Assembly (NCBI GenBank): GCA_029546925.1
Contig: JAKPQM010000085.1
Span: 1 to 64,000 of the forward strand
Direction: 5' to 3'
DNA: 64,000 nucleotides
Source of the DNA: Actinomycetes bacterium
GTDB taxonomy: Bacteria > Actinomycetota > Coriobacteriia > Coriobacteriales > Atopobiaceae
In this document: in pieces, positions 51,975-60,560 of the stretch
Layout of the letters: the number at the start of each line of letters is the position of its first letter
How positions within the stretch are numbered: the first letter of the stretch is position 1
Notes under the pieces: generated by a model
Databases searched by the model: none
Told to the model about the DNA's origin: nothing
Seen by the model: only the letters and a program-made list of their open reading frames with translations
Made by a program: the position numbers and the translations under genes

Positions 51975-54773
51975 ATGCTCGCTATTCCGTACAACGTCAT
52001 CGTCACGCCGCTCATCTACCTCATCGAGCTGGTCTACGCGGTGCTCAACCGCTTCTTCGTGAATCCGGGCTTCTCCATCATCGGCGTGAGCCTGGCCGTG
52101 AACTTCCTGGCGCTCCCGCTCTACCGGCGCGCCGACCTCATCCAAGAGGAGGAGCGCGACAAGCAGGCGTCCATGGCGCGCTGGGTCGATCACATCAAGG
52201 CGCATTTCAAGGGCGACGAGCAATACATGATGCTCTCGACCTACTATCGCCAGCAGGATTACAAGCCCACCCAAGCGCTCAGGAGCTCGTTGTCGCTGCT
52301 GCTCCAGATCCCCTTCTTCATGGCAGCCTACAGCTATCTCTCCAACCTCGGCGATCTCGAGGGGACGCGCTTCCTGTTCATCGACGATCTCTCGCAACCC
52401 GACCAGCTGATCTCGATAGGCGCCTTCGCGCTCAACGTCCTGCCCATCGCCATGACGCTCATCAACTGCCTCTCGACATCCATCTACACCAAGGGCCTGC
52501 CCCTGCGCGATAAGATCCAGGCGTATGGTTTGGCGGCGGCCTTCCTCGTGCTGCTCTATCAGAGTCCGGCGGGCCTCGTCTTCTACTGGACCTGCAACCA
52601 GATCTTCTCGCTGGCCAAGAACGTCTTCCTCAAGGTGCTCGAGAATCCGCGCAGGGTATTCGCCCTGCTCGTGCAGGCCCTGTTCGTGGTCGTGGGGATA
52701 TATCTGTTCCATGCGGGCCGCCTCGGCTCGCCGCGCCGCATGCTGGGCGCGTGCGCGTTCGTGGCGCTGGTGGAGGCCTTCCTCTTCCTTCCGTCTGTCT
52801 TGGAGGCCCGTAAGGGGGAAGATGGTGCGGAACAGCCCGGGGGACCTTCCCCGACGCGCTCGTTTCTGCTCGCCGCGGTGCTCATCACCGTCATCCTCGG
52901 CGTGCTCATCCCGTCCGCGCTCATCAGCGCCTCGCCCAAGGAGTTCATCGACGAGTATGCGGTGGCGAGCCCGCTGCGCCATATCGTCACCACGAGCTCC
53001 ATCATCGGCGGCCTCGTGATCTTCTGGGGCGGCGTCTTCTTCTACCTCGGCAACCTCAAAACCCGCCGCCTCATCGCGTGCGCCTACTGGCTCCTTGCGG
53101 GTGCCTGCCTCGTCGACTTCCTCTTCTTCGGGCAGCATCTCGGCACCATCACCAAGGATCTGGTATTCGAGGCCTATCCCTCCTACCCGCTCAGGGAGAA
53201 GCTCCTGAACCTCGCCGCGCTTGCCGGGCTCGCTGCGGCCATGCTCGTCCTGTGGCGCAGGAAGCGCGATCTCGTCAATGCGGCGCTCGGCATCCTCATC
53301 ATCGTGGCCGCAGCCGTGGCGGTGCCCAACCTCGTCTCCATCCAGACCGCAACCGCCGAGATGGAGGCGCACAGCGCCCAGATCGGCCAGGGCACGTCTG
53401 CGGGCCATGCCGACGGCGCGACTGCGCTCTTCGATGCCGATGGCAGCATCATCCCCCTCATCCACCTCTCGCGGGAGGGGAGGAATGTGGTGGTGCTCTT
53501 CATGGACCGCGCCATGGGCACGTACATGCCCTATATCCTGGCCGAGCGCCCCGAGCTCCGGGAGCAGTTCGACGGATTCGTCTACTATCCCAACACGCTC
53601 TCCTTCGGCTCCTGCACCGTCTATGGCGGCCCCCCGCTCTACGGCGGCTACGAGTACACGCCCACCGAGATGAACAAGCGCGATACCGAGCTGCTTTCCG
53701 AGAAGCACAACGAGGCCATCAAGGTCATGCCCACGCTCTTCACCGAGGCGGGCTTCTCGGCGGTGCAGTTCGATCCGCCGCTCGTCTCCTACACGTATGG
53801 CACGCGCGATTTCAGCATGTTCGATGCCATCGACGGCTTCTCCACCTATCGGGTCGAAGGTGCCTACAGCGCCTACTACCTCGAGGGCGGGCGCAGCCGC
53901 TCTGCGGAGAACCTCACGCGCAGCTTCGTGTTCTACAGCCTCTTCAAGGCTGCTCCCGTTGTGCTCCAGACGACCGTCTACGACCAGGGCAACTACTACT
54001 CGACGCTCGTCAGCCACGCCACCAACAGCGATTTCATCAACAACTACTCGGTGCTTGCCCTGTTGGGCGAGCTGACCTCGATCGAGAGCGGCGGCAGCGA
54101 CAACTTCGTGATCCTGCACAACGATGCGACGCACTCGCCGCAGATGCTCCAACTGCCCGATTACGAGTTCTCGGAGTTCGTCAACAACGAGGGCCTCGAG
54201 GATTACGGCCGCTTCACGATCGATGGCCGCACCATCGACATGGGCAACCCCACCTATCTGGCCAGCTACCACTCCAGCATGGCCACGTTCATCCAGCTGG
54301 GGACGTGGTTCGATCTCCTGCGCGAGAGCGGGGCCTACGACAACACGCGCATCATCATCGTCTCGGATCACGGCTATCCGTACGCTCAATTCCAAGATCT
54401 CCTCATCGACGGCGATCAGGATATCTGGAACTTCATCCGCATGAACGTCAACAGCGTCAACCCGCTGCTCATGGTCAAGGATTTCGACGCGCACGGCTTC
54501 GAGACCTCAGGCGAATTCATGACCAATGCCGATACGCCCCTCATCGCCATGGAGGGCATCATCGAGGATCCGGTGAACCCCTATACGGGCAAGCCCATGA
54601 CCGACGAGGAGAAACATGCCCACGATCAGCTCATCACCACCTCGTGGCACCACAACGTCGGCGACAACCACCACGGCACGGTGTTCGAGACCGGTGATGG
54701 CTACTGGTACAGCGTGCACGACGACATCTTCGATCCCGATAACTGGACGCTCGTCCAAGGTCCCACGGAGTAG
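51975..54773 (+). CDS. YidC/Oxa1-like membrane domain fused to sulfatase-fold (LtaS-like) domain
   Basis: A 932-residue membrane protein. Residues about 1-215 resemble YidC/Oxa1 insertases (SIIGVSLAVNFLALPLYRRA, LLLQIPFFMAAYSYL, SPAGLVFYWTCNQIFSLAKN). About seven more membrane helices follow to residue 460. The extracellular part is an alkaline phosphatase/sulfatase fold as in lipoteichoic acid synthase: VVVLFMDRAMG (Asp511), likely nucleophile region SFGSCTVYGGPPLYGG (Thr548), IIIVSDHGYP (Asp798, His799) and HHNVGDNHHG. It probably transfers a phospho-group to or from a surface polymer; what the YidC part does is unknown. The ATG at 51975 has a weak site (GCAGG). First gene of the surface-polymer cluster. 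Confidence 0.8.
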   Translation: MLAIPYNVIVTPLIYLIELVYAVLNRFFVNPGFSIIGVSLAVNFLALPLYRRADLIQEEERDKQASMARWVDHIKAHFKGDEQYMMLSTYYRQQDYKPTQALRSSLSLLLQIPFFMAAYSYLSNLGDLEGTRFLFIDDLSQPDQLISIGAFALNVLPIAMTLINCLSTSIYTKGLPLRDKIQAYGLAAAFLVLLYQSPAGLVFYWTCNQIFSLAKNVFLKVLENPRRVFALLVQALFVVVGIYLFHAGRLGSPRRMLGACAFVALVEAFLFLPSVLEARKGEDGAEQPGGPSPTRSFLLAAVLITVILGVLIPSALISASPKEFIDEYAVASPLRHIVTTSSIIGGLVIFWGGVFFYLGNLKTRRLIACAYWLLAGACLVDFLFFGQHLGTITKDLVFEAYPSYPLREKLLNLAALAGLAAAMLVLWRRKRDLVNAALGILIIVAAAVAVPNLVSIQTATAEMEAHSAQIGQGTSAGHADGATALFDADGSIIPLIHLSREGRNVVVLFMDRAMGTYMPYILAERPELREQFDGFVYYPNTLSFGSCTVYGGPPLYGGYEYTPTEMNKRDTELLSEKHNEAIKVMPTLFTEAGFSAVQFDPPLVSYTYGTRDFSMFDAIDGFSTYRVEGAYSAYYLEGGRSRSAENLTRSFVFYSLFKAAPVVLQTTVYDQGNYYSTLVSHATNSDFINNYSVLALLGELTSIESGGSDNFVILHNDATHSPQMLQLPDYEFSEFVNNEGLEDYGRFTIDGRTIDMGNPTYLASYHSSMATFIQLGTWFDLLRESGAYDNTRIIIVSDHGYPYAQFQDLLIDGDQDIWNFIRMNVNSVNPLLMVKDFDAHGFETSGEFMTNADTPLIAMEGIIEDPVNPYTGKPMTDEEKHAHDQLITTSWHHNVGDNHHGTVFETGDGYWYSVHDDIFDPDNWTLVQGPTE

Positions 54774-54783
54774 GTGAGCGACC

Positions 54784-56031
54784 ATGATATCCGCCCACCT
54801 TTCCCACTACATCGACCCCGGCACGGGCAGCATGCTCTTCACGCTGCTCATCGGTTTGGTGACCACGGGCTTCTTCTTCCTCCGCAAGGTGCTCATCAAC
54901 GTCCGCGTCGTGCTGTCGGGGGGCACTGCCAAGCCGGTGGACGGGGGGAAGCTCCCGTACGTGATCTTTGCGGATCACAAGCGCTACTGGAACATCTTCA
55001 AGCCTATCTGCGATGAGTTCGAGCGGCGCGGCGTGGAGCTCCACTACTGGACGGCATCGCCCGACGACCCCGCGCTCGATGAGGGCTACGAGCACGTGGT
55101 GCGCGAGTTCATCGGCGAGGGCAACAAGGCCTTCGCACGCCTCAACATGATGAGCGCGAACGTGGTGCTCTCGACCACGCCCGGCCTCGACGTGCTCCAA
55201 TGGAAGCGCTCCAAGGATGCGGACTGCTACGTGCATGTCCTCCACGCCCTGGGAACCGCCGCCGGCTACCGCATGTTCGGCCTCGACTACTACGATGCGG
55301 TCCTGCTCTCATGCGATCTCCAGGCCGATGAGATCCGCACGCTCGAGGAGCTCCGCAAGCTTCCCCCCAAGGAGCTCGAGATCGTCGGCTGCACCTATCT
55401 CGACATCATGGCCGAGCGCGCCAAAACCCTCGCGCCTGCTCGCAACGAGCCTCCCTGCGTTTTGCTCGCCCCATCGTGGGGCGAGAGCGCCATCCTCTCC
55501 GTCTATGGCAAGGAGATCATCGACGCCCTGCTCGATACCGGCTACGAGATCGTCATCCGCCCGCACCCGCAGTCCATGACTGCGGAGAAGAAGCTGCTCG
55601 ATTCCCTCATGGCCGCATACCCCGACGGCGAGGCCCTTAACTGGAACTTCGACAACGACAACTTCGATATCCTCAATCGCGCCGACATCATGATCAGCGA
55701 CTTCTCGGGCGTCGTTCTAGACTACGCCCTCATCTTCGACAAGCCCGTCATCTCCACGCAGAGCACCTTGGATGAGGCGGTCTACGATTCCGCATGGCTC
55801 GACGGGCCGCTCTGGACGTCCGCCATCTATTCCTCGCTCGGCCCCGAGCTCTCGAAGGACCAGTTCCCGAGGATGCGCGAGGTCATCGACGAGGTCGTCG
55901 CAGACACCACGCTGGCAGAGGGCAGGGATCGTGCCCGCCGGCAGACATGGGCCTTCCAGGGCGAGAGCGTTGCGCGCACGGTTGACTATCTCATCGAGAA
56001 GCACGACGAGCTGGTGAATCCATCCGAATAG
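54784..56031 (+). CDS. CDP-glycerol glycerophosphotransferase-family (TagF-like) enzyme
   Basis: A 415-residue protein. The N-terminus has IDPGTGSMLFTLLIGLVTT and one membrane helix, a leader often seen on these proteins, then a GT-B-like glycerophosphotransferase domain with IRPHPQS, NADIMISDFSGVVLDYAL-like core (NRADIMISDFSGVV) and FDKPVIS. Such enzymes polymerise or prime poly(glycerol phosphate) or related teichoic acids at the inner membrane face from CDP-activated donors. It starts ten bases after the fusion gene. Confidence 0.88.
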   Translation: MISAHLSHYIDPGTGSMLFTLLIGLVTTGFFFLRKVLINVRVVLSGGTAKPVDGGKLPYVIFADHKRYWNIFKPICDEFERRGVELHYWTASPDDPALDEGYEHVVREFIGEGNKAFARLNMMSANVVLSTTPGLDVLQWKRSKDADCYVHVLHALGTAAGYRMFGLDYYDAVLLSCDLQADEIRTLEELRKLPPKELEIVGCTYLDIMAERAKTLAPARNEPPCVLLAPSWGESAILSVYGKEIIDALLDTGYEIVIRPHPQSMTAEKKLLDSLMAAYPDGEALNWNFDNDNFDILNRADIMISDFSGVVLDYALIFDKPVISTQSTLDEAVYDSAWLDGPLWTSAIYSSLGPELSKDQFPRMREVIDEVVADTTLAEGRDRARRQTWAFQGESVARTVDYLIEKHDELVNPSE

Positions 56032-56049
56032 AGAGCACAGGGGAGACAG

Positions 56050-57867
56050 ATGCAGGCTATCATCCTCGCGGCGGGCATGGGCAAGCGGCTTAAGACGCTT
56101 ACCGCCGACAACACCAAATGCATGATCGAGGTCAATGGCGTGACCCTCATCGAGCGTGTCCTTTCGCAGCTCGATGAGCTGAGCCTCGATCGCATCGTCA
56201 TCGTCGACGGCTACCAGTCGCAGAAGCTACGCGACTATGTTGCCACGCTCGATGTGGAGACGCCCATCGAATGGCGCCTCAACCCGTTCTTCGACAAGAC
56301 CAACAACATCTACTCGCTCTCGCTCGCCATGGGCGACCTCGAGGAGGACGATACCCTGCTGCTCGAGAGCGACATCATCTTCGAGGAGGGGATCTTGCGC
56401 GAGCTCGTCGAGGATCCCCGCCCCACGCTCGCCCTCGTGGACAAGTACGAGAGCTGGATGGACGGCACCGTCGTCAAGGTGGACGAGAACGACGAGATCG
56501 TCGCCTTCGTTCCCGGCAAGAAGTTCAAGTTCCAAGATATCGGCGAGTACTACAAGACCGTGAACATCTACAAGTTCTCGAAGGAGTTCTCGCGCACCCA
56601 CTACGTTCCTTTCCTCGAGGCCTACGTCAAGGCGCTCGGCAACAACGAGTATTACGAGCAGGTGCTCCGCGTCATCATGCACCTCGACGACTCCGAGCTC
56701 AAGGCCAAGCGGCTCAGCGGCCAGCTCTGGTACGAGATCGACGATCTCCAGGATCTCGATATCGCCGAGTCCATGTTCTCGCCCGACGAAGACGAGCGGC
56801 TCAGCATGCTCGAGGGCCGCTATGGCGGCTACTGGCGCTATCCCGGACTCATCGACTTCTGCTATCTCGTGAACCCCTACTTCCCGCCCCAGCGCCTGCT
56901 CGACGAGATGCGTGCGAGCTTCGATGCGCTGGTCACCCAGTACCCTTCGGGTATGCGCGTGAACGCGCTGCTGGCCGCCAAGACCTTCGGCGTGGGGCAG
57001 GACCGCATCGTGGTGGGCAACGGCGCCGCAGAGCTCATCAAGGCCCTCCTCGAGCGCTTCGCGGGCAACGTCGGCTTCATCCGCCCCACCTTCGAGGAAT
57101 ATCCCAACCGCTATCCCGAGGAGCGCTCGGTCGTCTTCGTCCCCACGCGCGAGGACTTCTCCTATACCGCCGACGAGCTCACGGCCTTCTTCGCCGGCAA
57201 GGGCCTCGAGGCCCTCGTGCTCATCAATCCCGATAACCCCACCGGCTCCTACATGCCCAAAGCCGACGTCGCGCGTCTGGCCGCATGGTGCGAGGAGCAG
57301 GGCATCCGCCTCGTGTACGACGAGTCGTTCTCCGATTTCTCCGACGAGCCCGCCAATACCTTCCTCGACGACGGGCTGCTCGGACGCTATCCGCACCTCG
57401 TGGTGGTGAAGAGCATCTCCAAGTCCTACGGTGTGCCGGGCGTGCGCCTCGGCGTCGTCGCCTCCGCCGATGCCGCGCTCATCGATGCGATCAAGCGCGC
57501 GGTGTCGATCTGGAACATCAACTCCTTCGGCGAGTTCTTCCTCCAGATCGCCGAGAAGTACCAAGGCGATTACCGAAGCGCCCTCGTCGGCCTGCGCGAG
57601 GCCCGCGCCGCGCTGGCCGATGACCTAGCTCAGATCGAGGGGGTGCGTCCGCTGCCCTCCCAGGCGAACTACCTCATGGTCGAGCTGACGGACCCCGTGG
57701 GATCGCGCGAGCTCGCGCGGAGGCTCTTGACGAGCCATCGGATCCTCATCAAGGACCTCTCCGGGAAGATCAGGTGCGGTGAGCGGCAGTTCGTGCGCGT
57801 GGCCGTGCGCGGCGCTGCGGATAACGCCCGTTTGGTCGCGGCCCTGAGATCTGTGCTGTGTCGATAG
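56050..57867 (+). CDS. Bifunctional LicC-like cytidylyltransferase / class I-II PLP enzyme
   Basis: A 605-residue fusion. Residues 1-240 are a sugar-nucleotidyltransferase fold of the phosphocholine cytidylyltransferase type (IILAAGMGKRLKTLTADNTK, LLLESDIIFEEGIL). Residues about 250-605 are a fold-type I PLP enzyme close to HisC/CobD (INPDNPTGSYMP, YDESFSDF, PLP lysine 458 in VVKSISKSYGVPGVRLG). CobD relatives in Campylobacter capsule loci decarboxylate serine phosphate to ethanolamine phosphate. A fusion with a cytidylyltransferase could make CDP-ethanolamine from serine phosphate in one protein (inference). An aminotransferase forming another CDP-linked amine is the alternative. Downstream of the TagF-like gene by 18 bases. 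Confidence 0.82.
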   Translation: MQAIILAAGMGKRLKTLTADNTKCMIEVNGVTLIERVLSQLDELSLDRIVIVDGYQSQKLRDYVATLDVETPIEWRLNPFFDKTNNIYSLSLAMGDLEEDDTLLLESDIIFEEGILRELVEDPRPTLALVDKYESWMDGTVVKVDENDEIVAFVPGKKFKFQDIGEYYKTVNIYKFSKEFSRTHYVPFLEAYVKALGNNEYYEQVLRVIMHLDDSELKAKRLSGQLWYEIDDLQDLDIAESMFSPDEDERLSMLEGRYGGYWRYPGLIDFCYLVNPYFPPQRLLDEMRASFDALVTQYPSGMRVNALLAAKTFGVGQDRIVVGNGAAELIKALLERFAGNVGFIRPTFEEYPNRYPEERSVVFVPTREDFSYTADELTAFFAGKGLEALVLINPDNPTGSYMPKADVARLAAWCEEQGIRLVYDESFSDFSDEPANTFLDDGLLGRYPHLVVVKSISKSYGVPGVRLGVVASADAALIDAIKRAVSIWNINSFGEFFLQIAEKYQGDYRSALVGLREARAALADDLAQIEGVRPLPSQANYLMVELTDPVGSRELARRLLTSHRILIKDLSGKIRCGERQFVRVAVRGAADNARLVAALRSVLCR

Positions 57868-57884
57868 GGATCCGGGGGGCGACT

Positions 57885-58964
57885 ATGGAAATCGCTGTCA
57901 TCGGCGGGGGGAATATAGGCACGCTCATCGCAGCGGAGTTCGCCGCGTGTGGACATGCCGTGCGTCTGCGTGCATCGGAGCCGCAGATATTCTCCAAGAC
58001 GATAGGCGTGTTCGATACCGACGATGGGCTGATCCTGCAGGGAACGCCTTCTTGCATCACCGACGACCTAGCCGTTGCCGTCGACGGTGCGGAGATGATC
58101 TGCATAACCTACCCGACGTTCATGTTCCGTGATCTCGGGGAGAAGCTGGCGGCTTGCATCGAAGCCGGTCAGACGATCTGCGTGATGCCCGGTGCGGCCG
58201 CCGAATTCTTCTTCGGCGCCTGCATCGATAAGGGGGCTGTCCTTCTCGGCCTCCAGCGCGTCCACTGCGTGGCGCGTTTGAAGGAGCGCGGGAAGAGCGT
58301 GTACATGCTCGGACGCAAGGCGGAGCTCCAGCTTGCATCGGTGCCCGTCCGGATCGCGCAGGATCGCGCTCCTGTAGTCGCCGAGCTCTTCGAGATGCCC
58401 GTCCGGGTCCTGCCGAACTACCTTGTCGAGACGCTCACCCCGTCGAACCCGATCCTGCACACCACGCGCCTTTGCTCGATGTTCTCATCGTGGGAACCCG
58501 GCATCGTGTATCCCGCCAATATCCTGTTCTACGAGAGCTGGGATGATGCCAGCTCTGAGCTGCTGATCGCCTGCGATGACGAGCTGCAGCAGGTCTGCCG
58601 CGCTCTTGAGAGGATGCTCGATATCGATTTGTCGGAGGTCCGGTCGCTCAAAGCGCATTACGAAAGTCCCGATGCTGCGGCAATGACCGCGAAGATAGCG
58701 CATATCCCCGCTTTCAAGGGTTTGACCTCCCCCATGAGGCAGGTCGCACCCGGGCAGTGGACGCCTGATTTCACTTCAAGGTATTTCCGAGCCGACTTCC
58801 CCTACGGTCTCAAGATAATCAAGGATTTCGCCGCGTTCGCTGGGATCGGGACGCCGCATATCGACCATGTGTGGGAATGGTATCTCGGCGTTTCCGCTGC
58901 CCGTGAGTTCTTCGAGGATATCCCTGCGGATATCGAGGGGCTCAAGGCGCTCTACCATCTGTAA
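57885..58964 (+). CDS. NAD/NADP octopine/nopaline dehydrogenase family protein
   Basis: A 359-residue opine dehydrogenase-type protein. The N-terminal Rossmann domain begins IAVIGGGNIGTLIAAEFAA; the C-terminal octopine dehydrogenase domain has SNPILHTTRLCSMFS, with the probable catalytic His192. Opine enzymes reductively join an amino acid and a 2-oxo acid. In a polymer cluster this could supply an N-(carboxyalkyl) amino acid as a decoration, or make a metallophore-like compound. The ATG at 57885 has GGGGGG upstream; a GTG at 57858 would overlap the previous gene. Confidence 0.8.
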   Translation: MEIAVIGGGNIGTLIAAEFAACGHAVRLRASEPQIFSKTIGVFDTDDGLILQGTPSCITDDLAVAVDGAEMICITYPTFMFRDLGEKLAACIEAGQTICVMPGAAAEFFFGACIDKGAVLLGLQRVHCVARLKERGKSVYMLGRKAELQLASVPVRIAQDRAPVVAELFEMPVRVLPNYLVETLTPSNPILHTTRLCSMFSSWEPGIVYPANILFYESWDDASSELLIACDDELQQVCRALERMLDIDLSEVRSLKAHYESPDAAAMTAKIAHIPAFKGLTSPMRQVAPGQWTPDFTSRYFRADFPYGLKIIKDFAAFAGIGTPHIDHVWEWYLGVSAAREFFEDIPADIEGLKALYHL

Positions 58965-58994
58965 CCAAGTCCGCACTATCTCTGCGAGGCGCAC

Positions 58995-60560
58995 ATGAAC
59001 GTCTACGAAGGTTCCGTTTTAACCGTCAACGCGCAGGATGAGGTCTTCCGCTATCTCGTGGAGGATCGGGGGCGCATCGTATTCGTGGGAGACGAGCTCC
59101 CGCCCGCATACGCCGGCCAGCCCGTCATCAGCTTGGGCACCCGCGCGCTCGCGCCCAGCTTCGTGGACACCCACGAGCACTTCGCGAGCTTCGCCACGTT
59201 CAACGCAGGCCTCAACGTCATGGATGCGCGCTCCAACAGGGAGATCATGCAGATGGCCTCCGATTTCGCGAAGCGCTCCAAGGCCAAGATCCTCATCGCC
59301 TTCGGGGCCTCGCCCTATTCGGTGGCCGAGGGGCGCCTGCTCTCCCGCGAGGAGCTCGACGCGGCCTGCCCCGGCAAGCCGTTCATGATGGGCAAGTACG
59401 ACGGCCATGCCTGCGTGGTCAACAGCAAGCTCCTCGAGCTCGTGGACGATACGGTCAGGGACCTCCGCGGCTACCATCCCGATACGGGCGAGATGAACCA
59501 GGAGGCGTTCTTCGCCGTCTCGGACTTCATCACCGCATCGCTCTCCATCCCCGAGCTCATCTCCAATATGCTGCATGCCATGGACTACCTCGCGTCCAAG
59601 GGCATCGGCATGGTCCACACGGTGTCGGGCATCGGCTTTGCCGGCGACCTCGACATCACGCTCGAGAAGATCGTGGGCAGGGGAGCCCAGCATGGCTTCC
59701 AGATGCGCGTGTTCCCGCAGTCCCTGGACGTCACGGTCGCGACCTCCCGCAAGCTCCCGCGCATCGGCGGCTGCTTCGCCTGCGCCCTCGACGGCTGCTT
59801 CGGCTCCGCCGATGCCGCCCTCATCGAGCCCTATGCCGCAAGCGGGGGCTGCGGCGTGCTCTACTACACCGACGAGCAGATCATCGACTTCTGCAAGCAG
59901 GCCGACGGCCTCGGCCTCCAGATCGAGATGCACGCCATCGGCGATGCGGCCTTCGCGCAGGCCGCCCGCTGCCTCAAGGCCGCGCTCGACGCCACGGCGC
60001 GCGCGGATCACCGCCACGGCATCATCCACGGCTGCCTGCCCACCGCAGAGGGCATCGAGATCTGCGCCGAGCACGGCATCCAGATGCCCATGCAGACCTC
60101 CTTCATCGATTGGCCGCAGGAACCCGACAGCTACCTCGAGTCGCTGCTCGGCCCCGCGCGGGCCGCCCGCCTCAATCCCATCCGCACCCTCTGGGACAGG
60201 GGCATCGTCATCTCCGCAGGCTCCGATGCGCCGTGCACCGACCCCGATCCCATCATGTGGATGGACAAGGCGGTCAACAACCCCAACGAGGACGAGCGCC
60301 TCACGCGCCGGGAGGCCCTGCGCATGTGCACCTACAACGGGGCGTGGACCAGCTTCGACGAGCGCGAGCGCGGCTCGCTCGAGGCGGGCAAGATCGCCGA
60401 CATGGTGGTGCTCTCCGCCAATCCCTACGAGGTTCCCGCCGCCGATCTCGGCGCCGTCGAGGTCGAGCGCCTGATCCTATCGGGCAAGCCCTACCGGCCC
60501 CAGTCAAAGAACATCGCCGCCGCCCTCATCCGCGGCCTTGCAAGCAAGGCGAAGATCTAG
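58995..60560 (+). CDS. YtcJ-like metal-dependent amidohydrolase
   Basis: A 521-residue amidohydrolase_3 family protein. Seen: LAPSFVDTHEHFASFA (HxH metal site, with Glu between the histidines), EMHAIGDAAFAQAA, DHRHGIIHGCLP and SAGSDAPCTDPDPIMWMDKA (metal Asp). It is a diverged paralogue of the protein at 21393. It ends one base before the LicC-LicA fusion, so it belongs to the polymer operon, where an amidohydrolase is unexpected. It may free an amine precursor such as choline or ethanolamine from an amide (speculative). Function unknown. Confidence 0.8.
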   Translation: MNVYEGSVLTVNAQDEVFRYLVEDRGRIVFVGDELPPAYAGQPVISLGTRALAPSFVDTHEHFASFATFNAGLNVMDARSNREIMQMASDFAKRSKAKILIAFGASPYSVAEGRLLSREELDAACPGKPFMMGKYDGHACVVNSKLLELVDDTVRDLRGYHPDTGEMNQEAFFAVSDFITASLSIPELISNMLHAMDYLASKGIGMVHTVSGIGFAGDLDITLEKIVGRGAQHGFQMRVFPQSLDVTVATSRKLPRIGGCFACALDGCFGSADAALIEPYAASGGCGVLYYTDEQIIDFCKQADGLGLQIEMHAIGDAAFAQAARCLKAALDATARADHRHGIIHGCLPTAEGIEICAEHGIQMPMQTSFIDWPQEPDSYLESLLGPARAARLNPIRTLWDRGIVISAGSDAPCTDPDPIMWMDKAVNNPNEDERLTRREALRMCTYNGAWTSFDERERGSLEAGKIADMVVLSANPYEVPAADLGAVEVERLILSGKPYRPQSKNIAAALIRGLASKAKI

